Origin: Streptococcus sp. DTU_2020_1001019_1_SI_AUS_MUR_006
Lineage (GTDB): Bacteria; Bacillota; Bacilli; Lactobacillales; Streptococcaceae
NCBI RefSeq assembly: GCF_032340315.1
Contig: NZ_CP135436.1
Coordinates: forward strand, 744,001 to 808,000
DNA length: 64,000 nucleotides
Direction of reading: 5' to 3'
How positions within the stretch are numbered: position 1 is the first letter of the stretch; each line of letters begins with the position of its first letter. This document shows, piece after piece, positions 46,537 through 57,000 of this stretch. The position numbers and the translations under genes were made by a program. Below the pieces are notes generated by a model, which saw only the letters and a program-made list of their open reading frames with translations, was not told where the DNA came from and did no database searches.

Positions 46537-46974
46537 ATGCAAATTTCAAGTCGATTTACCATCGCGACCCATATGTTGATTATCATAGCCTTAAAAGGGA
46601 AAGAAAGTAAGGTGACTAGTGATTTTCTTGCTAGTAGCGTTGGAGTCAATCCTGTCATTATCCGTAAGACCTTATCTCAACTGAAAAAAGCTGAGTTGAT
46701 TTCAGTTGCGCGTGGAACTGGTGGAGCGGCAATTATCAAAAATCTAGAGGATATCAGCCTTTTAGATGTTTACCAAGCAGTTGAGTGTCTAGGAAAGACA
46801 GGTCAACTCTTTAGTTTTCATGACAATCCCAATCCAGCCTGTCCAGTTGGTGCAAATATCCATGGGGTTTTAGATGAAAAATTACAAAAGATTCAGCTAG
46901 CCATGGAGCAGGAACTGAGTCAAACCAGCCTTGCCCAAGTAGTAGCGGATGCAGAAGCAAGGATAGAGAAATAA
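46537..46974 (+). CDS. Rrf2-family transcriptional regulator
   Basis: 145 residues with a winged helix (VTSDFLASSVGVNPVIIRKTLSQLKKAELI) and the Rrf2 segment ARGTGGAAIIK. The cysteines (VECLGK, NPACPVG) do not form the three-Cys iron-sulfur pattern of IscR/NsrR, so it is closer to the YwnA-type members. The target and signal are unknown. Start after AAAAGGAGAACC. Confidence 0.9.
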   Translation: MQISSRFTIATHMLIIIALKGKESKVTSDFLASSVGVNPVIIRKTLSQLKKAELISVARGTGGAAIIKNLEDISLLDVYQAVECLGKTGQLFSFHDNPNPACPVGANIHGVLDEKLQKIQLAMEQELSQTSLAQVVADAEARIEK

Positions 46975-47053
46975 GAGCTTCTAGAAAGAGGCAGAACGTA
47001 GACCTACTCTATCAGTAATAAAAAAATTGCCCTTATAGAGGTTGGATACTATA

Positions 47054-47105
47054 TAGTAAATACTCTTAGAAATGCTGACATAATGCTATTTTTAAGAGTT
47101 TTTTA
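47054..47105. other. Gene-free stretch after the Rrf2 gene
   Basis: The 378 bases from 46975 to 47352 carry no gene that I can support. A weak hairpin (ACTCTTAGAAAT.../...TTTTTAAGAGT) lies here and resembles the one at 35193; the pullulanase-side hairpin follows at 47227. Confidence 0.4.
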
Positions 47106-47226
47106 TTTTCTCTAGTAAAAGAAAGAGATTGAAGCAACTTGATCAAAATGAATCTTTTCTTTAATCTGAAGAGTTGAGGTATAAACATAATTTTAGTAGA
47201 ATATTGAGTATAAATCTTTCTACAAT

Positions 47227-47273
47227 AAAACGCATATTATCAAGTTTTTTAAACATCTGATAATATGCGTTTT
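47227..47273. terminator. 16-bp hairpin beyond the pullulanase gene (recurring element)
   Basis: AAAACGCATATTATCA pairs perfectly with TGATAATATGCGTTTT around AGTTTTTTAAACATC. It lies 80 bases past the pullulanase stop. A near-identical hairpin lies past the Mga gene (52174) and half of one at 6832, so this is a small repeated element that can act as a terminator. Confidence 0.75.
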
Positions 47274-47352
47274 TCTGATTTTAAAGACTTTTATCCCAGC
47301 TTTTTTTTACATGTCTTTATACTAAGGTGATAGATTTATAGAGTCCTTGCTT

Positions 47353-50300
47353 TTATTGTTCCTTTCTTGACTTGAGGAAGCTACCAAGGCCAAGGAGAGC
47401 TAGGAGACTGATTCCTGCAAACAGGAGTTTGTGATCGTTTTTGGTTCCTGTATTTGGAAGTTCAGCTTGTTTAGCTAGGGGAGCAGGTATAGTTTCCTTG
47501 TTAGAGTTGTCTACCGATTCGTTTTGAACCGCTTCTTTTACAGATGATGCTTGTGCTTCTTGTGATGGTTTTTCAGCTTGTGAATCAGTTGTAGCTTGGC
47601 TAGGTTTATGATCCGCATCCGCTACTTTTGCATCTGGTTTTGTAGAATCAGGTTTAGTTTGTGGAGCTGGATTTTGATGTTCCGGTTTGACGACTCGGTT
47701 TGGAGTATTGTCTTGGTCGTTATTTTGACCTTGCTCTTGTTTTAAGCTAGAAAGATCAAATTCTGGTTTTTCTTCCACAGCTGGGGCAACGATGGCACCG
47801 CCTTGAGCGATTCGAAGAACAGTAGCTGTAAGGGCATTTAATTTCAAGCCTTTTTCAGTCCATTCAAGTCCTCTCGGGTTGGCAATTCCGACTGGTCCTG
47901 CTTGGTTTTCATCTGCTAAAACTTCAGCATTTCTGAGGTGGACAAAGGCAGTTCCCAAGTTAAATTCACGAGCCTTATCATCCGCATTGACAAAGACTGC
48001 GTAGATATCTCCATTTGGAGCAGTGATTTGGTAGCCAATCACTACATCTTCTTTTTCCACACCATTTTGGCCTGGGACAGTGATGAGTTGGATACGGTCT
48101 TTGATATCTTGCAGACTCTTGAGTCGGAAGGCGTCTGTAGATTGACGAAGGGCAATCAAACCTTTCATGTAGTCACGGCTCTTGACATTTTCAGGGAAAG
48201 CTTTACCATCAGTTGCCTTGGTCCAATCAAACTTGTTGACAGCATCGCTAGAATCGTAAGAGTCATGGATGAAGTAAGGATAATCAAACGGGTTACCGTC
48301 CTTATCACGCAATAAGTGAGACTTGTTTGGGACCTTATCGTCTGGAACAGGAGTCTTGTAGGCTGGGTCTAGGAATTGTTTGGTACGTCCGTATTCCTGA
48401 CCAGAGTGGATAAACGGAGTTCCTTGAGCAGTCAAGACCATGAGGTTTCCAAGTCGCAAACGACGATGGATTTCCGCATAGTTTTCAGCCTTGCTTGGGT
48501 CTTTTTTGATTGATTGGGCAATGATGTCAAAAAGGGTCAAGTTATCATGGGCTGCGATGTATTGAATCACATCTCCAGGGCTATCTGCTTCAAAGTTAGT
48601 TGGTTGAGCAATCAGATTTTTAAAGATGGTATTGAGATCACGTTTGCCACCTGTGATAAAGGCAGGTTGACCTTCGTTTGGATAACCAGACTTGAGGTTG
48701 TTACGGATGTCATCTGAAAAGACAGCAACAGTATCAGTATGCTTCATCCAATCTTGGTCAGCAGCTTTAGTAGGCATATTTTCATCACCAGAATAGGTTC
48801 TCCAACCTTCACCAAGCATGATGAGATTTGGATTGAGGGCGCGTGCAGCCTTGTAAGCTTCTTCGACAGAAGCTGCATCATGATCTCCCATCATATCGAA
48901 ACGGAAACCATCTACTTTATAGGTTTCAACTAGATACTTGATAGAGTCTACCATGACGCGTTTAGACATGTAGTGGGTTGTTCCTAGACGACCACCACCA
49001 AAGCTAGTACGAGGTGTCCCGTCTGCATCCATGAAGTGGTAGTAGTTTGGCTCAAGGTCTTCAAAGATATCGACATTGGCAGTATGGTTGTAAACTACGT
49101 CTAAGATAGCACCCATGCCACGTTTATGGATTTCGTTGACAAGGTTCTTAAATTCTGCGATACGTTTTTCTGGGTCCTTAGGATCACTTGAGTACATACC
49201 AGTCAAGGAGAAGTAGTTTTGAGGGTCATAACCCCAGTTGTAGTTGCTGTTGCTTGAAGCATAGGCGGACAAGCGTTCATGGTTTTTCAATTCATTGACA
49301 TAGTAGTAAGACAAGACGGGGAGGAGCTGGATGTGGGTTACACCCAAGTCTTTGAGGTAGTCTAGTTTTTCGATAAAGGCTTCAAAAGTACCAAATGGTT
49401 TAGTCAAATCTTTTGCGATAGCAGGATCTGAGGTAAAATCACGAACGTGAGCCTCGTAGATAACAGCATCTTCACGAGATTTGAAGTTATGAATCTTACC
49501 ATAAGTCAGGTCTTGAGGTCCAAGTTTTGCTGGATCCACAAAAGCAGCTTTAGCAACCTTATGGGCAGCGTCTGTTTTGGATAGATCGCTGTTCCAAGCT
49601 GCCAGAGATTTAGCGTAAGGATCAAGTACGAGGACAGTCTTGCCTTGGCGCTCGATCTGGTAGTGGTAGTAGTAGCCAGTATAGTTGCTAATACCAAGTC
49701 CTGAATTCTCATCCAGGGTCTGTTTCCAAGTTCCTTTTTCTCCTTTTTTAAGAGCGACGGTTCCAACCACTTTTTCAGGATCTTTCTTATCGTAGATGAC
49801 AACAGAAACTTTATCAGCACTTGGAGACCAGAGTGTCAGATCAACACGTTTGCCATCTTCTTTAAGATTAGCACCAAGAGGGCCATCGTAACTGTAAGTC
49901 TCATCTTTGAGACGCCAGCTTGAACGAGTTGTAAAACGGTCTGAATCATAGGCGACTGTATATGGGTTTTGAGTGTCAGAGAAATCACCGATGTAGGTTA
50001 CTTTCTTACCTGCTTCATCAACTGTAACATCTGTGATTGTCACTTTATTGCCTAGGTGGTCTGTGATCGTTGAGCGTTTGAGAATGTCTTCTTTTTTTGC
50101 ACCAACCAAGGTAGAAAAACTACTTTCAATACGGGACTTAGCCACATGTTGGGCACCAGTCATACGGATATCGTGTACATAGTAAGGGTTGGTGTAGATC
50201 GTTTCGTCATCATCCTTAAGGAAGATTTGACTGTGGTTTTTCAGGTCAGTAAATTTATAATCTTCTTTTCTGATTTTCACATCATCGCCTTTCTTACTCT

Positions 50301-51240
50301 CATCTAATAGTAAAAATCCAAATTCTCTCGCTGCTTCATTGAGCGGAATGTCGATGTAGCGTCCATGTTTTCCACTTGCAGTAAAGTCTGTGCCGTCAGG
50401 CCATTCACCATTGCTTGGAGTCTTCACATCTCCCCAGTACCAGAGAGATTTCTTGTCATAGTTGCCATCGGTGCGAAAATAGTTGACGCGGATTGTTCCC
50501 GCAGGCTGAGGTTGGTAGTTGTGGACCTTGTAGTCCTCATCAAGCCAAGCTTCATTCATCTTTGGAGAGAGGCGTTCTACCGAACGGTCTCCGGTAAGGT
50601 TGTCACCTTTGGTGTTGTTAATGAGGAAGCTGATTTTCTTAGCTTGTTCATTTTTTAGTTTGACATCAAGGTAGTAGCCGTAGTCGTCTTTCTTGGCATC
50701 CTTGAAGGACTGGGCGCCATTTGGCCAGTTCTCAGATGGTTTTTCAACATCATCCCAAGTCCAAAGACCTTGCGAATCTTGGTTTTCTTGAGGAAGTTTT
50801 TTGACGTGGATACGGAAGTAGTTGTCTTGGATTGGATTTTCAGCTACAGTGTCTGCTGGCGCAGCTTTCTCAGTAGCTAGACTTGATACTTCTGTTTTCT
50901 CGTCTTTATTGGTTGGAAGGCTTGCAGTTGCTTCAGTTGTAGCTGTTTCAGAAATTGCTACTGGCTCAGATGTTTTAGAATCTAGGGAAGCGTTTGCATC
51001 TTTGTGGTCCAAAATAGACGTTTTTTCCTCAGCTTGGCTGGTTTCTGTAGTAGCTGGGTTCGCACTAATAGCGCTTACATTTTCTTGTGTGCCAAGACTA
51101 GTTTCAGCTGCAGCTACAGAAGGTGTTGTTAAAGCAAGGAGGATAAAGCTTGCTCCAATAAGGACAGAGCCAGTTCCGTTTTTCAGAGAACGGATACTGT
51201 AAACCATTTTTTTATCTGGTTGAGATGACGTGTTTTTCAT
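47353..51240 (-). CDS. spuA: Wall-anchored pullulanase (SpuA type)
   Basis: 1,295 residues. The YSIRSLKNGTGSVLIGA signal is followed by a Ser/Ala/Glu-rich linker. Two CBM41 starch/glycogen-binding modules come next (SQGLWTWDDVEKPSENWPNG; KSLWYWGDVKTPSNGEWPDG), then a CBM48-like module and the GH13 domain. Catalytic residues lie in VDGFRFDMMGDHD, LGEGWRTYSG and YIAAHDNLTLFD. A proline/lysine-rich linker and LPNTG sorting signal end the protein. It cuts alpha-1,6 links in glycogen and starch. Frame opens at a GTG (51246), but the ATG at 51240 has the better AGGAGAG spacing. A cre-like site overlaps its promoter. Confidence 0.95.
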   Translation of the reverse strand: MKNTSSQPDKKMVYSIRSLKNGTGSVLIGASFILLALTTPSVAAAETSLGTQENVSAISANPATTETSQAEEKTSILDHKDANASLDSKTSEPVAISETATTEATASLPTNKDEKTEVSSLATEKAAPADTVAENPIQDNYFRIHVKKLPQENQDSQGLWTWDDVEKPSENWPNGAQSFKDAKKDDYGYYLDVKLKNEQAKKISFLINNTKGDNLTGDRSVERLSPKMNEAWLDEDYKVHNYQPQPAGTIRVNYFRTDGNYDKKSLWYWGDVKTPSNGEWPDGTDFTASGKHGRYIDIPLNEAAREFGFLLLDESKKGDDVKIRKEDYKFTDLKNHSQIFLKDDDETIYTNPYYVHDIRMTGAQHVAKSRIESSFSTLVGAKKEDILKRSTITDHLGNKVTITDVTVDEAGKKVTYIGDFSDTQNPYTVAYDSDRFTTRSSWRLKDETYSYDGPLGANLKEDGKRVDLTLWSPSADKVSVVIYDKKDPEKVVGTVALKKGEKGTWKQTLDENSGLGISNYTGYYYHYQIERQGKTVLVLDPYAKSLAAWNSDLSKTDAAHKVAKAAFVDPAKLGPQDLTYGKIHNFKSREDAVIYEAHVRDFTSDPAIAKDLTKPFGTFEAFIEKLDYLKDLGVTHIQLLPVLSYYYVNELKNHERLSAYASSNSNYNWGYDPQNYFSLTGMYSSDPKDPEKRIAEFKNLVNEIHKRGMGAILDVVYNHTANVDIFEDLEPNYYHFMDADGTPRTSFGGGRLGTTHYMSKRVMVDSIKYLVETYKVDGFRFDMMGDHDAASVEEAYKAARALNPNLIMLGEGWRTYSGDENMPTKAADQDWMKHTDTVAVFSDDIRNNLKSGYPNEGQPAFITGGKRDLNTIFKNLIAQPTNFEADSPGDVIQYIAAHDNLTLFDIIAQSIKKDPSKAENYAEIHRRLRLGNLMVLTAQGTPFIHSGQEYGRTKQFLDPAYKTPVPDDKVPNKSHLLRDKDGNPFDYPYFIHDSYDSSDAVNKFDWTKATDGKAFPENVKSRDYMKGLIALRQSTDAFRLKSLQDIKDRIQLITVPGQNGVEKEDVVIGYQITAPNGDIYAVFVNADDKAREFNLGTAFVHLRNAEVLADENQAGPVGIANPRGLEWTEKGLKLNALTATVLRIAQGGAIVAPAVEEKPEFDLSSLKQEQGQNNDQDNTPNRVVKPEHQNPAPQTKPDSTKPDAKVADADHKPSQATTDSQAEKPSQEAQASSVKEAVQNESVDNSNKETIPAPLAKQAELPNTGTKNDHKLLFAGISLLALLGLGSFLKSRKEQ

Positions 51241-51270
51241 AGACACTCTCCTATCATTTATTTCTATCCT

Positions 51271-51299
51271 AGTATAGCATGGAGTAAAATTTTATGCAA
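51271..51299 (-). promoter_or_regulatory. Promoter of pullulanase gene
   Basis: Minus strand TTGCAT (51294-51299), 17-base spacer, TATACT (51271-51276), about 30 bases upstream of the start. Confidence 0.8.
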
Positions 51300-51308
51300 T
51301 CGTTTTCT
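51295..51308. promoter_or_regulatory. cre-like site at pullulanase promoter
   Basis: TGCAATCGTTTTCT overlaps the -35 and fits 8 of 10 fixed positions of TGWNANCGNTNWCA; CcpA is the expected binder. Confidence 0.5.
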
Positions 51309-51585
51309 TTTGTTTTGTAGGTGAGAAATCAGACTAGGTGAAAAATCATCCTCCATTAAAATCAAAGCCCCTTTTTGTTGATAGTCTACTGAAGAAATAT
51401 CCTAGCTTAAGTATAAACATTGAAATTGACCAGCTAATCAGTAGATCTTGCTATATTCTAGCAAAGTAAGGAAAAGTCTTTTGTTAGACAAAAATATATA
51501 TGCTTGCGTAGCTAAATAAAATCTGAACAAATTTACTAGAGAAGTTAAGTCAATTTCTAGCAATTTTTTAGAATTCACAATGCAG

Positions 51586-51690
51586 AGTAGATTGAATCTA
51601 GAACAGTACACTATGACTGCTAAAAATATTTCTAGAAATAAGTTTGACTTTCCTAATCGAATTGTTCATATCTTATTTGAATCTACTATA
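51586..51690. repeat. RUP-type repeat (copy 4, tandem array unit 1)
   Basis: Runs from AGTAGATTGAATCTAGAAC to TTTGAATCTACTATA. It begins a three-copy array; the flanking 51309-51585 contains no gene that I can see. Confidence 0.88.
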
Positions 51691-51724
51691 GTGTTTTCTA
51701 TTTAATCTGCTACACAACAAAATT

Positions 51725-51832
51725 ATAGTATATTGAATCTAGAACAGTACATTAAGGCTGCTAAAAATATTTTTAGAAATAAGTTTGACTTTCCTAATCG
51801 AATTGTTCATATCTTATTTGAATCTACTATAG
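51725..51832. repeat. RUP-type repeat (copy 5, tandem array unit 2)
   Basis: Same unit, preceded by GTGTTTTCTATTTAATCTGC and the following CTACACAACAAAATTATA, and followed by the same 34-base spacer. The unit-plus-spacer period is about 140 bases. Confidence 0.88.
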
Positions 51833-51864
51833 TGTTTTCTATTTAATCTGCTACACAACAAAAT

Positions 51865-51971
51865 TATAGTATATTGAGTCTAGAATAGTACACTACGACT
51901 GCTAAAAATATTTCTAGAAATAAGTTTGACTTTCCTAATCGAATTGTTCATCCCTTATTTCAATCCACTAT
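51865..51971. repeat. RUP-type repeat (copy 6, tandem array unit 3)
   Basis: Third tandem unit; its right end is changed (CAATCCACTATGTTG) and the spacer sequence does not follow it. Confidence 0.88.
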
Positions 51972-52022
51972 GTTGTAAATGAGCAGAAATTTATCAATAA
52001 GTGCGAATCCATTGTTGAAAGT

Positions 52023-52173
52023 AATACTCAATGAAAATCAAAGAGCAAACTAGGAAACTAGCCGCAGGTTGCTCAAAACACTGTTTTGAGGTTGTGGATA
52101 AAACTGACAAAGTCAGCTCAAAGCACTGCTTTGAGGTTGCAGATGGACGTTGACGCGGTTTGAATTTAGTATA
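52023..52173. repeat. BOX element 4 (boxA truncated)
   Basis: AATACTCAATGAAAATC, then two GTTTTGAG/GCTTTGAG dyads and a CTGACAAAGTCAG dyad. The boxA end is cut down to GACGTTGACGCGGTTTGAATTTAGTAT. It lies between the RUP array and the Mga gene hairpin. Confidence 0.9.
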
Positions 52174-52219
52174 AAAACGCATAATATCAAGTTTTTAAGA
52201 TGCCTGACATTATGCGTTT
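52174..52219. terminator. Hairpin beyond the Mga gene (recurring element)
   Basis: AAAACGCATAATATCA pairs with TGACATTATGCGTTT (one mismatch) around AGTTTTTAAGATGCC, 41 bases past the Mga stop. Same element as at 47227. Confidence 0.75.
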
Positions 52220-52259
52220 ATATCTATTTTAGCCTGCTTACTTGGTCATAAAACAGAGG

Positions 52260-53735
52260 CTATTTTGAAAGTTTACCAATGGAAAGAGTATTGAGTTCAT
52301 TGACGACTTGTAGATTAGCCATACGGCCTACGTTCATGACTTTCGGATGAACCAATCCTTCAATATCAAAGTTTGTAATGATGGCATCGTAACCCGCTTC
52401 CATGATTTCATTGACATTGAGTGTCGCTTTATCCCATGTTTCAAAGTGAATGTTTTTAGAGGTGTAAAATTGATAGAGTGAAATCAAAGCCTGAGGATGG
52501 GCAAAGTCAAACTCACTCAAAACAAGAACACGAACCTTGGTTTGGTGCTTTAGGAGTTGTTCCATTAGATCAGTTGCGTGGGTTAAAAGAGTATAGACTA
52601 AATGGAGTACAGCGTGAAGTTGCTCCTTTTGTCCCAAGCTAGACTTATAGCGCATCATTTCAAAACTAGCTGCTTCGTAAAAATCTGGGAAGAACTTTTT
52701 AATCTTATTCAGTGCATAAGATTTGTTATGAGAAATGATAGATTCTGAGTTGATTTCTTGACGCTCTAGAAATGCAGTGTTATGCAAGTGCCAAATCAAT
52801 TGATCGGTATTTGAAAAGTGGACATCAAACTGTCGGGTAAGATTGTCGAGGACATCTCGAGCTGAGTGATAGGAGTGATCGACTTTCTCATTGTCTTTCC
52901 GCGCCTCTAGGAAATCCTCGACCGTGAAGAAAATCCCCTCTTGAGTATAGGAGCTGAAAATTTGGTCAATGGTTGTAAAATCGAGTGTGATTCCAAGACG
53001 ATCACCAAGAGATTGCAATTCCTGCTGGAAGTTTGAAAGTTGACTAAAAATAGGGCGAAGAGAGTCAAACTCGATTTCCCCTTTAGGTCTCGGTAAAATC
53101 TTTGCTCGATGGAGATTGACTGCAATTTGTGTCTTCAGCTGAAACATATTTTGGTAGGTGATAGGATAGCCTGTGACCTTGACAAAAAAAGTCACAAATT
53201 CATCCACATCTTCAGAAGAGAAAGGAAATGGCCATTTGAAGAAACCATAGGCTTCATGGAAATATTGGGCAAAAAAGAAGCGAATGTCTCTTTCGTCTCC
53301 AATAATTGAAATAGGGGTCACCTTGAGCTTGAATTTATATTTTGACTGCAGAATATTATTGATTTCAGCAACCTTCTTACGAAGTGAGGGAAGAGAAATA
53401 TCAAGCGTTTCAACTAGGTGCTCGAAAGTAAATGGTTCTTCTAATAGGAAGAAAGCTTTGAGTACCTGAAAATTAACAGACTCTTGCAAAATGTGTCTAT
53501 AAATTCGCTCAATACCAAAGTTCTGTTCGTTCGTTAGTCGGATACCAGCAGTTGATGATAAAATATCAAAGCAAGAAAGTTGCTCGCGCATTTCTTTGAT
53601 ATCGCTTTTGATGATGCGTCCATTCAGATCTAGAATATCAGCCAAGGTGTCAATATGAATCCATTCTTGGTTCTCAAATAAGTATTCTAGAATTTTTAAT
53701 TGTCTCTGTTCTTTGTGAGATAATAGTTCTCTCAT
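52260..53735 (-). CDS. Mga-family transcriptional regulator
   Basis: 491 residues. Two N-terminal helix-turn-helix regions (HIDTLADILDLNGRIIKSDI; FEHLVETLDISLPSLRKKV) are followed by PRD-like domains and the conserved VTPISIIGDERDIRFFFAQYF and NLIWHLHNTA-like (QLIWHLHNTA) stretches. The C-terminal part (VRVLVLSEFDFAHP) resembles a PTS EIIB-like fold. This is the plan of MgaSpn/Mga, activators of surface virulence genes that sense sugar status through PRD phosphorylation. It is divergent from the giant adhesin with 292 bases between starts, which makes that gene its most likely target. Confidence 0.9.
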   Translation of the reverse strand: MRELLSHKEQRQLKILEYLFENQEWIHIDTLADILDLNGRIIKSDIKEMREQLSCFDILSSTAGIRLTNEQNFGIERIYRHILQESVNFQVLKAFFLLEEPFTFEHLVETLDISLPSLRKKVAEINNILQSKYKFKLKVTPISIIGDERDIRFFFAQYFHEAYGFFKWPFPFSSEDVDEFVTFFVKVTGYPITYQNMFQLKTQIAVNLHRAKILPRPKGEIEFDSLRPIFSQLSNFQQELQSLGDRLGITLDFTTIDQIFSSYTQEGIFFTVEDFLEARKDNEKVDHSYHSARDVLDNLTRQFDVHFSNTDQLIWHLHNTAFLERQEINSESIISHNKSYALNKIKKFFPDFYEAASFEMMRYKSSLGQKEQLHAVLHLVYTLLTHATDLMEQLLKHQTKVRVLVLSEFDFAHPQALISLYQFYTSKNIHFETWDKATLNVNEIMEAGYDAIITNFDIEGLVHPKVMNVGRMANLQVVNELNTLSIGKLSK

Positions 53736-53915
53736 GGGAAATACTCCTTGAAAATATAAAGTATTATAAACAAAAAAAGATAAAAAAATTATCAGGGCTT
53801 TTCTCTATTATAGCATGTTTTCGAAAAAAACTTTTAAAAATCGTTTATAAATTATCAAATTTTATAATAATTTTACTAAAAAAAGAGTAAATTTGGAAAT
53901 GATTTGTACCTAGGA

Positions 53916-53927
53916 TTTTTTTTTTTT
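53916..53927. repeat. 12-T homopolymer upstream of the adhesin promoter
   Basis: Twelve consecutive T between TAGGA and CTAAAC, ending 17 bases before the -35 box. Tracts of this length are prone to slippage. It could alter promoter strength or spacing to regulator sites; it might also be a plain A/T-rich UP element. Confidence 0.7.
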
Positions 53928-53944
53928 CTAAACAAACAAAGTGA

Positions 53945-53973
53945 TTGACTGTTTTGCCTCTATATTTTATAAT
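53945..53973 (+). promoter_or_regulatory. Promoter of the giant adhesin gene
   Basis: TTGACT (53945-53950), 17-base spacer, TATAAT (53968-53973), 55 bases before the start; ribosome binding site AGGAGAT at 54017-54023. Confidence 0.88.
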
Positions 53974-54027
53974 GGTAACGTATGTAAAACACATGCGACT
54001 CTAATAAAAAATAAATAGGAGATAAGA

Positions 54028-57000
54028 ATGTATTTTAATCGTAAAAATGCAGAGCAGAAGAACTGGCGTATGATTAAAAAAGGAAAACATTTCCTTTTTG
54101 GTTGTTCGCTTGTTTTTGCGGTCGGAGCTAGCTTAGCTACTCAAACGGTCCATGCAGACACAGCATCGGAATCTACAGTTGAGAGTGGCTCAAAAGCTAA
54201 AGAGGCTAAGCCTGGATATGGTGGAGAAACGGGGACTTATGAAGCTCCTGCTGCTGTGGCAGAGACTCAGCCAGCAACAGTTGAAAAAGCAGTGGTAGCG
54301 GAAAACACTACTGCTAAAACAGCTAACAAAGAAGCTTTGACCCAGTTGGTCGAAGAAGTGAAAGGCTTGGACAAAGCAGGAAAGACAGAAGACTCTCTTT
54401 CTCGCTTGAACACAGCACTTGAACAAGCACAAAATGTTTTGGCAAATGCAGAAGCTAGCCAAGACCAAGTGGATGCAGAGTACACTGCTCTTGAAAAAGC
54501 GCTAGCTCAACTTGTTGAAAAAGAAGCTAAAGAAGCGAAAACTGAAGCAACAAGTGAGGTTACAACTGAGGAAGCAGCGCCAGCAGAACCAGTTCGTTCA
54601 AGAAGAGGAAAACGTGATCTAGGGTCATCACGTGCAGCAAACCGTTCAGTTGACGGATCAGTCGCTGAAGGTGAATTTGCTGGTGCGGGTGTCAAGCAGT
54701 TTCAGTCAGTTCGCTACAGTGTGGATGGAGACACAACAACTTGGACAATTAGTGTTGTACCGCAGCATAAGAATCACCAAGCTGCTGGCTTGGTGGTCGC
54801 ATCAGATGATACAATTCAAAGTATTACTGTCGTAGATCGTGGGCCTAATGCTGGACGTCTGAATGAGGATTATTACGTTGAGAAAGATTTTGGAAAGCTC
54901 CCTGCTATGAGCAATCACAAAGCTTTGGCGTCTCATTATAAATACATTGGTGGAGGAGTTCCTGATTCGCTTACCTATAGTGTAGTGACTAAAGGGACCC
55001 GTCACAATCTGTTTGCTCGTTTTGCAACAGCTATTGTAAAAAACTCACTAGAAAATGGTGGGATGAATGGTTCATCAGCTGTTAAAAATCGTACTTCAGA
55101 CTTCCCAGAAGTCGGTATCAATCTTTCATCAAGACTTGCACCACAACCAGGAGTCAACAACACCTACACCCAAACAAATGACACGATTACAGTGCCTACT
55201 ATAGCTTCTACAGATACAGTCTTGACAGGTACAGGAACACCAGGTGCCCGCATCAATATTAAGAGTGAGGGTAAAACTGTTAATGATAGTACCGTAGTTG
55301 GACAGAACGGACAGTGGTCATTCCCAATTACTATTGGTTTGAATAGTAACGTTACTGGTGGGGCACAGCTGGTTCCTGGGAGTCAAATCAGCGTTAGCCA
55401 AACAGTTGGTGGAGTAGAAAGTGCTGCTACACCTGTAAACGTCTCTCTAGGTCACTCAGAGATCGTTCCATCATCTAAATCAAAACAACAAAATAATCTT
55501 GTTGAAAATGATAGAAACGTTACCTTGAAAGTACCGCATGATGCAGGAGCAGCTTATTTCAAATTTACGGACGCAGATGGCAATGCTCGAGAAGTTGTGC
55601 TTAAACGTGATGCTGTTCCAGGCAACTGGCAAGTAACAAACAGTGCACTTGCAAGTGTTGCTTCAAGTGATCAAGGAGCCCACTACTCAACGATCAACTT
55701 GACCTTGAACAAAGATATGAAAGCTGGAACAACAGCACGAGTTATCTCTAACATGAAAGAAGGCAGCTACTCAAGTCTTCAAGGATGGCAATCACGTGAC
55801 GTTGAAGAAGCTCCAAAAGAAGAGACTCCAGCACCACAGCCACAGCCACAACCACAACCACAACCAGAACCATCAAAACCAAACACTCCAGCAGTGGATA
55901 GCGCAACTGCAACTAGTGGTCCAGAAATTGTCAATGACTTGGCAGGTAAAGCAAGTACACCAGCTGATGTAACAGTGAAAGCACCAGCAGGTTCAACTGT
56001 TAAACTTTACAACAAAGATGGCGTTGTGATCGGTGAAGCGGTAGCTAACGATCAAGGTGTAGCAACTGTTCACCCTACAAACAGCCTTCCTGAAGGAGAG
56101 ATTACTGCGACTTCAACACCAGCAGGTGGAACAGAGTCAGCTAAGAGTGCACCGATTACAGTTACAAAAACACCAGTGACTGGTGAAGGTGGAGGAGTTA
56201 GTGGTGATAGCTACACTCAACTTATGGTTACAGCGAAACATATTACAGTTTACCCAGGTGATCCTGTCAATGTGACAATTCAAGCAGCAGCATCACCGTC
56301 AGTTCAAAAATTTTGGATTCCTAATAATCCTTATTTGGCAACAGGACTAGAATATGTGGGTGATCCTAGTGGTGGTTTCCTGACTACAGCTGGCTCAAAT
56401 ACTTATAGACAGCGTAAGGTGTACTATCGTGGGAACGTTGCTATGACGCAGGCTGCAGGCAGTCGCACTGCTACCTATGCTGTTCAAAATAAAAATGGGA
56501 AAGTAGTAACGAGAAATCTTACGATTACAGTCCTCGAGTCAGCTAAGAAGTATGAACCTGTTGCAGGTACAAAAGTAGAAGTTGCTGATCCTAACAAGCT
56601 TAGTGAAGATGACAAAAACAAGATTATCGACTCAGTTAAAACTGCTAACTCAAGTCTTCCAGCAGATGCGGCATACAGTGTAGATGAAAAAGGGAACCTT
56701 ACCATCACTTATCCTGATAAATCAACAGATAAGATTGCAGCAGCATACTTGGTTACACCTGCAAAAGACACCACAGCACCAGACCAACCAGTTGTGAACA
56801 CAGACCTTACAGGAAAAGCAGGTACTAAGACTCCGGTTGAGGTTACTGCAGAAAAAGGTTCAACTGTTGCCCTTTACGATAAAGATAACAACAAAATCGG
56901 TGAAGCAACTGCAGGAGAAAATGGCAAAGCTACAATCACACCAACAGTTGATATTCCAGCAGGTGCTGTAACAGCCAAAGCAACTGATGCGGCAGGTAAT

